NCBI RefSeq assembly: GCF_012034935.1
Contig: NZ_JAATEN010000024.1
Location: forward strand, 39,967 to 103,966
Direction of reading: 5' to 3'
Length of the DNA stretch: 64,000 nt
DNA from: Streptomyces zingiberis
GTDB lineage: Bacteria > Actinomycetota > Actinomycetes > Streptomycetales > Streptomycetaceae
The notes under the pieces: model-generated
What the model saw: only the letters and a program-made list of their open reading frames with translations
Databases searched by the model: none
Told to the model about the DNA's origin: nothing
Program-made: the position numbers and the translations under genes
Part shown: positions 1 to 7,829 of the stretch, piece after piece
Layout of the letters: each line of letters starts with the position of its first letter
How positions within the stretch are numbered: position 1 is the first letter of the stretch

Positions 1-446
1 GGCACCTGGTCGAGAAGGTGCTCTGCCAGCTGCCCGTATGCATCGCCCAGCGGCACCTCTTCGAACGTCGCGATCCCGAAGGAGTCTTCGGCGCTCACGC
101 GCATCCCCGGCGGCACGAAGACCAGCAGAGGACCTGGGAGGACTTCGTCCTCCGTTCGGTTGCGGAGCTCGACCAGCTTGGTGCTGGTCACAGTGACGTC
201 ATGGAACGGCAGGTCAGGGGCCAGGTCGTTGGCAGTGCCGAGGACACAGACTGTGGCGTCGGGGCCGAGCGCTCCCCGAAGCCGGCGCACAAGCGGCGCA
301 GCGAGTTCGGCCTCCACCTCGGTGATCCGCATGCAGTGCCCAGCGGTCCGCTCACCGACGAGCTTGGCCAGCCGGGGAACGAGGACGCCTTCGAGGGCCT
401 CGCGGAGATCTTTGGGGGTGATCTCTGCCAGTCCGATTGTGCTCAT
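1..446 (-). CDS. N-terminal part of the last visible gene of a MADS/Dpt-like defence operon (partial)
   Basis: The frame opens with ATG at 446-444 and stays open to base 1, so only about 148 residues are present; the 3' part lies outside the window. The start overlaps the upstream stop codon as ATGA (446-443), which supports both the start and co-translation. The protein begins MSTIGLAEITPKDLREALEG and is a soluble alpha/beta-looking sequence (ALGPDATVCVLGTAND, GPLLVFVPPGMRV). No Walker motif is present in the visible part. In dptFGH and, from memory, MADS operons the gene at this position encodes a large ATP-binding protein (DptH / MAD8); that identity is inferred from order only. Confidence 0.75.
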   Translation of the reverse strand, partial: MSTIGLAEITPKDLREALEGVLVPRLAKLVGERTAGHCMRITEVEAELAAPLVRRLRGALGPDATVCVLGTANDLAPDLPFHDVTVTSTKLVELRNRTEDEVLPGPLLVFVPPGMRVSAEDSFGIATFEEVPLGDAYGQLAEHLLDQV

Positions 447-2110
447 CGGGCCGTCACTCCCATCTTCTCCACTGTGCCAATGGCGTACCGGGGAGTGATG
501 GTCTGCGTCAGATAGGCGTCCGACATATCCTGGTAGTAGCCGATCTCGCGAAGCCGGTTAAGGAATGCCGCCGAGTTGGCGCGCAGTGCTGCCTGGTCGT
601 CGAGGTGTGCGCCTGAGAAACCGTCGGAGTCGGGCAGCTGGTCGATGTACAGCCCGTAGCGATCCCGCAAGAGGGCGAGGAACTCATCCACACGCATCGG
701 CGATGTCTGCAGATCACCGGACGAGTTGTTGCCCTCCCGGAGCAGCGACACCTGAAGGAGCACTTCTAGTAGCCGCGCATCCAGCACGAAGCGGCGGGCG
801 GAGTTCTCGCCACCGCTGCGACCGCCACGCGGCTGGGCGAGCAGGGCGCCGGGCCGGTGCTTGAGCAGCATCGAGTCGAGGCAGTCGACGAAGTAGCGGC
901 GGTAGTAGCGCCCCTTGTAGTGCATCAGCATCTCGACGTACTCGTCGAAGGGGTCAAGATCAAGCTGGGTGATCTGCTTCAGCTCCGCGGGAGTGTCCTC
1001 TTCCTCGTCGCGCACCCGGTTGGTCCGCTGCAGGAAGAAGGCGTCGCGATCCTTGCGGTACGACTTGCCGAGCAGCCGCAGAACTTCCTCCGGGGTGAAG
1101 TAGTTCCTCCCGCGGGGCCGACTGAGTTTGTCTGTCTTGACGGCAAGGTGCTCGGCGAAGTCGTCCAGCTTCTTCACCTGGTAGGTCGCCTGCACGAAGC
1201 GGGGAATCCGCCGGTACCAGATCTCCGCACTGCGTTCGGCCAGCACGGCGGCCGGGGTGCCCGGTGTTCCTTCGACGTCGAGGAAGAGCCGCACCCTGTA
1301 CGGACAGCGGTCCGCGGCGTCCTCCCCAGCGTGTCCTTTGCGGCAAGACGCGGGGGCCGCGCCCGCCTCGACGACGGCGGGCAGCAGCTTCATCATGCGC
1401 AGGTGGTAGAGGGACAGATGGAAGGCGAAGAGGATTTTCAGATAGTCCACGAGCACGGTGCGCGGCATGTGGTCCTGGTGGTACAGCAACCGCATGACGT
1501 CCTGGCACAGCTGCCGCGCTGGCTGAGCGCACAGCGGCGGGTAGGGCGTGCGGGGTTTGCTGGTGTCCGGCCGGTCCTGCATCTGGTTTCCGGCCTTCTC
1601 CACCAGGTGGAGCAGAGCCTGCGTCTCCACGTCGGTGCCCGGGCCGGGAGTGATCGCCCCGGTGGCCCGGTCCACGTCGGAGAAGAAGAACTCACGCAGG
1701 CCCGCCAGGGCGCCCGGGTCCTCGGCGAGCATCTCGTACAGCTGCTCGTCGGCCCCGTACGGGCGAGACTTTCGGCTATTGCGGAAGCGGTAGGTGAATC
1801 CGTGCAGAGGCCGGGGGCTCGCCACCGCCTCGGTTGCCTTGCCCCGGTTGACAAGATCCAGGAGATGGGTGGCCGTCCAGCGGGTGGTGGTCTCCCGGTC
1901 GAAGCCGTCAAACACCTCGGGATGTTGCAGGAACAGCTTGACGAACACGTCGACCTCGAGGGTCTTAGCCCGGCTGATCTTGCTGGGCAGTCCCTGGTGC
2001 CAAAGCCGTGCCAGGAGCGCGGTGAGGACACGGTCCATGTCCAGCGCCTTATAGTCGATCCGGCTGATGCCGGGATGGTGGAAGGTGCCCAGGGACCCGG
2101 TCAGCGCCAT
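443..2110 (-). CDS. Uncharacterised defence-operon protein (MAD7/DptG-position), 555 aa
   Basis: A 555-residue soluble protein translated from ATG at 2110, ten bases inside the end of the kinase-ATPase gene upstream; its stop overlaps the next start by four bases. It has no recognisable catalytic motif. The C-terminal third is mostly helical and contains a conserved-looking block (VDEFLALLRDRYGLYID, then REIGYYQDMSDAYLTQTI) that reads like a winged-helix or protein-interaction region; the centre is rich in Arg and Tyr. Its place between the kinase/NTPase and the last gene corresponds to DptG in dptFGH and, as I recall, MAD7 in methylation-associated defence systems. Function is unknown; a structural or adaptor role for the NTPase is an inference. 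Confidence 0.85.
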   Translation of the reverse strand: MALTGSLGTFHHPGISRIDYKALDMDRVLTALLARLWHQGLPSKISRAKTLEVDVFVKLFLQHPEVFDGFDRETTTRWTATHLLDLVNRGKATEAVASPRPLHGFTYRFRNSRKSRPYGADEQLYEMLAEDPGALAGLREFFFSDVDRATGAITPGPGTDVETQALLHLVEKAGNQMQDRPDTSKPRTPYPPLCAQPARQLCQDVMRLLYHQDHMPRTVLVDYLKILFAFHLSLYHLRMMKLLPAVVEAGAAPASCRKGHAGEDAADRCPYRVRLFLDVEGTPGTPAAVLAERSAEIWYRRIPRFVQATYQVKKLDDFAEHLAVKTDKLSRPRGRNYFTPEEVLRLLGKSYRKDRDAFFLQRTNRVRDEEEDTPAELKQITQLDLDPFDEYVEMLMHYKGRYYRRYFVDCLDSMLLKHRPGALLAQPRGGRSGGENSARRFVLDARLLEVLLQVSLLREGNNSSGDLQTSPMRVDEFLALLRDRYGLYIDQLPDSDGFSGAHLDDQAALRANSAAFLNRLREIGYYQDMSDAYLTQTITPRYAIGTVEKMGVTAR

Positions 2111-5100
2111 GTTGTCTCCTCCACCCGGTCGGCGCCCTCGGCGAGCGACTCATCTTCGCCGTCCGGCTGCCGTGCCGTCAGCTCTTCCATGTGCAGTACG
2201 GAGTCCTCGGTGCGGTGGATGCGACGCAGGTCGTGTCCGTGTGTCGTTAGCAGCACTTCCTGATACGGGACGGCGGCCAGCCTGTTCTTGAACACGGCAA
2301 GGGCGAGCTGCTGTCCTTGGAGGTCGGCGACAGACGGCCGGTAGCCACGCTCGAACCGCTGCAGAAGCTCGAACAGGTCGAGCCGGATGTCCAACTCGGC
2401 TGTCCCGCCCTGGCTGCCGGCCGGGTCGCGGTAGCTGAGGCGCAACGAGGTGCGCCCGGACTCGATGTATGTCGAGTCCGGGGCTTCTCCGGGTTCGAGG
2501 CGGAACCCTGCGGAAGGGAATCGGCGGAAGCTGCGGACGGTTCCGCCCTGCACGTCCCGCACCTTCAGCGCGAGGGCGTCACCGATCCGCTCGGGGACAA
2601 CCAGTCCTTCGCCGCGGTTGAGCGCACGCAGGATGCCGTCCCGCTCCTCTGCAAGGGAGCTCCGGGCCGAGAGCAGGTCCATGAAGCGCAGCACCGAGGG
2701 GAACGGCAGCATCCGCTCTGCGCGCTCCTCGTCGTGGAGCTCGAAGTAGAGCAGACGGCGGGCCGCGTCCACGTAGCGGCGGTGCGCCGCCGCCTGGGAG
2801 GTGCGGGCGGCAGCCGACCGGCCCAGCTGCTGGAACTGCTGGTCCAGCAGTGTGCGGCCGTGGTCGCTGCGGCCGTCGACCGTGACCAGTGCACGGTCCT
2901 CGAGAAGTCCCGCATAGTCGAGCCGCCGGTCCAGCTGTGGCTGAGGAACCGACGCCACATCGGCCTCCCGCAACAGGGAGAGCAGCCGGTCTCGTTCCCG
3001 TGGAGTCCCGTCGGCTGCGGGCGGAGTGCCAAGGTGCGCGGAGAAGTAGAAGCTGTCCAGAATCTCCCGGGCGTCGCCAGCCGCATACAGCTGGTGGATC
3101 TCGGCGCAGTCACGGCCCGAGGTGAGGGTGAAGGCGAGGGCCGACCTCAGGTCCCGGAGGGTGATGTGCAGCTTGCCACGTAGCTGGGTCAGTTCGTAGA
3201 CCCGCCTCAGCCGCCGCTTGACCTGTGGGCCGGCTGCGGGGTGCTGGAAGGTTTGGGCGTTGTGCCGTGCGTAACAGGTCGCGGCGAGGTCACAGCTCTC
3301 GCAGTCCTCCCAGAACCGGTTCTGCGTCATCCGGTCGAGCATGCGCTCAAGCAACGACTCGCCGTCTTGGGGCATCCCATCCGTGTCGAGGGGACGGGCC
3401 GCCACGTCACGCGCGTTGAGATTGACCACGGCGGCGGCCTGTCCGGTTGGCCGACCCGCCAAGCCCAGGTTGACGAGCTTGGCAAGGTGTGGAAAGCGGT
3501 CGTGGTGATGGCTAAGGAAATCGACCAGACGCCCCTCGTTGATGGCGATCAGCCTGGTCTCGCCTTGAATCGGCCACGCCGAGTCGTCGGCACCGGTGAA
3601 CGGCGCGAAGAACTCTTCCAAGACCTCGTCGCCGCTGGTCTCGCCTTCGTCCTGGCTTCCGTCGTGGTTGGTGCGGAAGCGGTGACCATCCAGGGTGAAG
3701 TCGGTGCCGTTGGGCCGCCGCGGCCCGAACGTGGCCCCGAGATCGCGGGCCTGCCGTTCGAAGCTCTCCAGAAACGCGGTCTTGCCGTCGCCCGCGTTGC
3801 CGGTGACCACGACGAGCGCGTGCCGACCTTCGCGGAGTGCCGGTACGAGCTCACGGTCCAGGGCCGTCTCGACATACACGGACATGCTGTGCGGGTCGAG
3901 TCCGCGAGTGCCTCGGTTACTGCGGCGGCTCTGGCTGTACAGCGTCTGGAGGTGCGCGACGAAGGGATTGCTGTTCGGCTCAGACCGCAGAGACTCGTCA
4001 CCGCTGCTGGTGGCCGGCGGAGCGGGCGCCACTTCGGAGCGCGCGGGCAGTGGCGGCGGTACGGGCGCGATGCGCGCGGATTCCAGGGCCTCCAGTGCGC
4101 GCAGCAGCTCTTCAGCTGTGGTGAACCGCTCGCCACGGTAGGGGGAAATGGCCCGCAGCATAATCTCAACTAGGCCCGGTGAGAGGTCTCCGAAGCCGCT
4201 GTAGGCGGTGCGCGGATCGACCGGGCGCACCCCGGGCGGCGGATACTCGACGCCTTCCCACGGATACTGTCCACCGGTCAGCGCCTCGTACAGGGTGACG
4301 CCGAGCCCGAACAAGTCGCGGTCGGTGTATCCGGTGCCGTCAGCAGGGACCTGGTCCAGATCGGGCGGGGTGTAGCGCGGACTGGTGTAAGTGTGCCCTT
4401 CGGAGGAGTCCGAGGTCTTGGATATCCCGAAGTCGATCAGCTTGACCCCGTCGTCGGTCCAGAGCAGGTTGCTCGGCTTGACGTCGCAGTGCCATACCCC
4501 GAGTTCGTGGATGTGCCGCAGCCCGCGGGCCGTGTCGATCGCGAGCCGCAGCACGTCCGCCGCGCCCATCCGCCCGCCGCGGACCACCTCGGCGACGTCC
4601 TTGCCGTCAATGAACTCGAAGACCAGGTAGGGGTATTCGTCGGGAGGCAGCAGCCTGTCCGCGTCCACCATCGACACCACGTTGCGATGCGGCGCGTGTT
4701 GGAGTCGCTGCAGCACGTCTGCTTCACGGCGCAGCCGCTCCAGGACGGAGTCCCGGTCACGAAGGACCAGCTTCACCGCGCGGTCAACGCTCCTGATGGT
4801 GTCGTACACCCGGTAGGCCACGCCGAACGATCCGGGGCGGCCCAGCCGGTGCCGCACCAGGTACTTCGTTCCCAGCTGGAAGTCGGCGGGCAGGTCCTTG
4901 AAAAACTCAGGACCGCGCGGTCCATCCACGCCCGCCGCAGAGGCGGACTGGGGCGCTGCGGAGGAGCCGATGCGCTTGGACGGCATGTTTCGCGCGCCCA
5001 TAGCGAGATCGAGTCGCCGCAGCGCCTCGAGCGCCGTCGGCCGATCCGTCGGGTCCGTCGCGCAGAGCTTCTGGAGCCAATGGGCAAGCTCGACCCGGAC

Positions 5101-6408
5101 ACCGGCACCCTCCAGGCCGCTGACCGGGAGCTGCCCAGCCACGCTTACCTGCTCCGTGGCCGAAGTGAAGGGGAGCTCGCCGGTGAGAAGCTGGTAGCCG
5201 ATGACGCCAACCGCATAGATGTCCGACTTCATGCCCATCGCGGCGGGGTCCGCATGACATTCGGGCGCCAGATAGGACCGGTCGGCAACCTGGTGGGCTT
5301 CCTGCATCACCGTGTGGACGCGCCGCTGCGCGGTCTTCGCGTACTCGAAGCCGGTCAGCATCGCCCGGCCGTCCTGCGCGATCAGGATGGTCGACGGATT
5401 CAGCTCTCGGTGCGCGATACGCCGTTGGTGGGCATGGGCGAGGCCCATCAAGACATGCCGGATGATCCGCAGTTTCGCGTCGGCGGTTAGCGGATCCTCG
5501 GACCCGGTCAGATGCAGCTTCAGAGCGTGGCCGGGTACATCGTCGAAGACGGTGACGAAGACGTCCTTGTCCTCGTCCGCGAAGAAGTCCCGCACCCCGA
5601 CGATGTTCGGGTGCGAAGGCAGCTTGCCCAGCGCCTCGTAGGCGATGCCTATCCGCTTTTGCTGCAGCAGCCGATCGGCCTCCGGAGCGTACGGATCGGC
5701 CTTGCGAACGGAGAGCCGGACCGTGCCCGACCCCTGCACGGCCAGCGCATTCTTCGCCCGGTACTCGCTGTGGATGTCGGCACCGTCATCGGGTGCCGTC
5801 TCGCTGAGCCGCTCGATGACCTCCCAGCTGCCGAATCGCAGCGGCCCAGACGGCGGTCGGGAGGACCCCTGGACCGTACGCACGATCAGCTCGTGATGCG
5901 CCGCGATGTCCGTGTCGAACCGCCCCGAGACCGTGGGGACACGGGTCACATCAGCAAGCCGTCCGATCAGGTCGGGCAGCGTGACGGTGTCCCTGGCATC
6001 CTGCTGTCGCGGCGTGCGATCGATGAGCAGGGCATCCCGCGCAGTCAGCACCACAAGCGCGTCGGTGTAGAGCCGGGACAACGGCCGATGGGCCGTCTCC
6101 AGGATCGTCTTGAGCTGCTTGGCGTGCCCGCGCAATTTCGGCAGCGGGCTCCGGAACGGGGCCCGTCTCGCCGGATGCCACCGGTTGCCAGCGACCTCAA
6201 TACGGCCGCGGGTGCCCTTGACGTCGATGACGAACACGGCATGTCCGGTGACGACGACCAGGTCGACCTCGAACAGCTCGTTCCGGTACGGGATTTCAAC
6301 AGAGTGCAGGACCGTCCAGTCGTCGGGGGCATGATCACGCAAGTGCGCGATCACCCTCCGCTCGGCATCGTTGACGGCCTCCCCAACAGCAACGATCCTG
6401 GCACCCAT
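2101..6408 (-). CDS. NERD - pseudokinase - Ser/Thr kinase - NTPase fusion, MADS/PglW-like, 1435 aa
   Basis: Very large multidomain defence protein. Residues about 10-130 form a NERD nuclease-like domain (ELFEVDLVVV then FVIDVKG near 60). Residues about 215-470 are kinase-like but degenerate: HRELNP near 334 replaces HRD and GFE replaces DFG, so probably a pseudokinase. Residues about 520-790 are a complete kinase: LGRPGSFGVAYRV loop, AVKL lysine, HCDVKPSNLL near 639 and DFG near 659. The C-terminal half is a DptF-like NTPase with Walker A GNAGDGKT near 870, NLNARD and a CESCDLAATC cysteine cluster near 1037. The start ATG shares one base with the TGA of the specificity gene. PglW of phage growth limitation also carries a kinase. 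Likely role: phosphorylation-gated restriction or abortive infection. Confidence 0.9.
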   Translation of the reverse strand: MGARIVAVGEAVNDAERRVIAHLRDHAPDDWTVLHSVEIPYRNELFEVDLVVVTGHAVFVIDVKGTRGRIEVAGNRWHPARRAPFRSPLPKLRGHAKQLKTILETAHRPLSRLYTDALVVLTARDALLIDRTPRQQDARDTVTLPDLIGRLADVTRVPTVSGRFDTDIAAHHELIVRTVQGSSRPPSGPLRFGSWEVIERLSETAPDDGADIHSEYRAKNALAVQGSGTVRLSVRKADPYAPEADRLLQQKRIGIAYEALGKLPSHPNIVGVRDFFADEDKDVFVTVFDDVPGHALKLHLTGSEDPLTADAKLRIIRHVLMGLAHAHQRRIAHRELNPSTILIAQDGRAMLTGFEYAKTAQRRVHTVMQEAHQVADRSYLAPECHADPAAMGMKSDIYAVGVIGYQLLTGELPFTSATEQVSVAGQLPVSGLEGAGVRVELAHWLQKLCATDPTDRPTALEALRRLDLAMGARNMPSKRIGSSAAPQSASAAGVDGPRGPEFFKDLPADFQLGTKYLVRHRLGRPGSFGVAYRVYDTIRSVDRAVKLVLRDRDSVLERLRREADVLQRLQHAPHRNVVSMVDADRLLPPDEYPYLVFEFIDGKDVAEVVRGGRMGAADVLRLAIDTARGLRHIHELGVWHCDVKPSNLLWTDDGVKLIDFGISKTSDSSEGHTYTSPRYTPPDLDQVPADGTGYTDRDLFGLGVTLYEALTGGQYPWEGVEYPPPGVRPVDPRTAYSGFGDLSPGLVEIMLRAISPYRGERFTTAEELLRALEALESARIAPVPPPLPARSEVAPAPPATSSGDESLRSEPNSNPFVAHLQTLYSQSRRSNRGTRGLDPHSMSVYVETALDRELVPALREGRHALVVVTGNAGDGKTAFLESFERQARDLGATFGPRRPNGTDFTLDGHRFRTNHDGSQDEGETSGDEVLEEFFAPFTGADDSAWPIQGETRLIAINEGRLVDFLSHHHDRFPHLAKLVNLGLAGRPTGQAAAVVNLNARDVAARPLDTDGMPQDGESLLERMLDRMTQNRFWEDCESCDLAATCYARHNAQTFQHPAAGPQVKRRLRRVYELTQLRGKLHITLRDLRSALAFTLTSGRDCAEIHQLYAAGDAREILDSFYFSAHLGTPPAADGTPRERDRLLSLLREADVASVPQPQLDRRLDYAGLLEDRALVTVDGRSDHGRTLLDQQFQQLGRSAAARTSQAAAHRRYVDAARRLLYFELHDEERAERMLPFPSVLRFMDLLSARSSLAEERDGILRALNRGEGLVVPERIGDALALKVRDVQGGTVRSFRRFPSAGFRLEPGEAPDSTYIESGRTSLRLSYRDPAGSQGGTAELDIRLDLFELLQRFERGYRPSVADLQGQQLALAVFKNRLAAVPYQEVLLTTHGHDLRRIHRTEDSVLHMEELTARQPDGEDESLAEGADRVEETTWR

Positions 6409-7829
6409 CAGCCGGCGGCCTCCTCAATGGCAGCGGTGAGCAGCGCGAGCGCCTTGTCTTCGAGGACGTCAGCGCGGTCGCGGCACTGGTAGGCATAGCG
6501 GACGGTCTGGGCGATGCGGGCGCGGTCGGCAGGGGGCGCGAGCGGGACCGGGATCTCGGCGCGTAGGCCCTCGTGAATGTCCTGCTGCTTGCCGCCTGTG
6601 CTCAGAGAGCGCAGGAGACGGAAAGCCACCTCGGAGCGGAAGAAAGCGAAGAGATAGGCGCCGGGGATCTCTGGGTCGCCACTAACGACACGCAGGAAGT
6701 GCTCAGAGTAGGCATACTGCAGCCAAGAACCCGTCACCAAGATCGGGCGGCAGTAGACCTCATTTTCACCCAACGTGCCTTGCGCTGCGACAAGGATCGT
6801 CTCATCCCTCGCGAAAACCTCCGCAGGCGTCGTCGACGCCCTTAGCCACCGACCCTCGGGCCGAAGCCAGAACGCCTGCCGCTGCCCGACGAGCTGGACG
6901 CCGTGCTCAGGGTCACTATCGGTCCTTTTGAACCGAATCCCTCGACTCAGCTGACCGCTGGAGCAGATATCCCCGAGCTTCGCACCCGGCACGGAGTCCA
7001 GTCGCTCTACCAATCGCCGCGCCCTGGGCGCGAAATTCAATGCCCGCAGCGAGATCGGCCCCACGCTCGAAACCTCGAACCCAAGGTCTCGCTCCTGGTG
7101 CCAGCGAATGTCGTTCAGCTCGGACAATCCGACGCTGCTGAAGAAATCCTTCGTTGCAGCGACAAGACCCGCTTGGTACCTCGCCCGCAGCCACGCGCTG
7201 CGTTCCACCATCTGGTGAATGCGCTCCTCCAGCCCCTCATCGAACCGAGGTACGGGAAGCCCAGCGATGTGGTGCGGCTCGATGTGCTTCACGGCCGACC
7301 CGTAGACCGATCCGCGGACGAGTGACTCCCCGAACCGGCTGAGTAGGAAGGCGTAAAGATACCCGGACTTGATCTTCTCCGGGTTGGGTTCAACCTTGAG
7401 TGTGTCCTGCGAGGACCAGCAGTCGCCCATGTCCGGGCGGACGTAGGCCCTCCTGCCGGCGTTGAAGCCTGAGCATGAGATCAAGGTCATCCCGGGCTTG
7501 ACCTGAAGGTAGGACAGGGCCGCCGACGTGGCGTCGGACTTCCGTAGCCGGGGCAGCCCCGTGAGGTCAGCCGCCATCATGTCCTTCGTGCCGAGGAACG
7601 GCACGCTGTGCTCAGGGTCGGTGAGATAGACCCGGCGAAACATGGGTCCATTGAAGATGCCCCCATTGTGGCCAGAGGTCACACTCGCCAGCGGCACCGT
7701 GTCCGGCAGGCGCTCGAGCATCTTCTTCGCTTCCAGCGAGCCCGCGATGTATGGCGATGCGTCGAGCCGGAGCCCCTGGTCCGCCAGCCAGTCGGACATC
7801 ACCGGGTTGGAAAGGCTGGCGACCTTCAC
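6408..7829 (-). CDS. hsdS: Type I restriction-modification specificity subunit (S), 473 aa
   Basis: HsdS-like protein that should bind two half-sites of an asymmetric DNA target and direct the adjacent methylase. The length (473) fits two target-recognition domains separated by helical spacers; the halves contain the typical phrases GLPVPRF near the middle and EIPVPLAPPADRARIAQTVRYAY at the C-terminus, the latter starting the distal coiled spacer. The ATG overlaps the methylase stop by four bases, so the two are made together. No HsdR gene is adjacent. In MADS-type loci the S subunit is followed by a kinase, as here. The sequence specificity cannot be read from the protein. Confidence 0.9.
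   Translation of the reverse strand: MKVASLSNPVMSDWLADQGLRLDASPYIAGSLEAKKMLERLPDTVPLASVTSGHNGGIFNGPMFRRVYLTDPEHSVPFLGTKDMMAADLTGLPRLRKSDATSAALSYLQVKPGMTLISCSGFNAGRRAYVRPDMGDCWSSQDTLKVEPNPEKIKSGYLYAFLLSRFGESLVRGSVYGSAVKHIEPHHIAGLPVPRFDEGLEERIHQMVERSAWLRARYQAGLVAATKDFFSSVGLSELNDIRWHQERDLGFEVSSVGPISLRALNFAPRARRLVERLDSVPGAKLGDICSSGQLSRGIRFKRTDSDPEHGVQLVGQRQAFWLRPEGRWLRASTTPAEVFARDETILVAAQGTLGENEVYCRPILVTGSWLQYAYSEHFLRVVSGDPEIPGAYLFAFFRSEVAFRLLRSLSTGGKQQDIHEGLRAEIPVPLAPPADRARIAQTVRYAYQCRDRADVLEDKALALLTAAIEEAAG

Noticed and set aside
857..2263. Long plus-strand frame (468 codons) opposite the 555-aa defence protein
   Set aside because: Antisense shadow of a well-supported coupled gene; no domain and no ribosome-binding site.
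4393..5490. Plus-strand frames opposite the kinase domains
   Set aside because: Mirror frames created by GC-rich third positions; kinase motifs on the minus strand are unambiguous.
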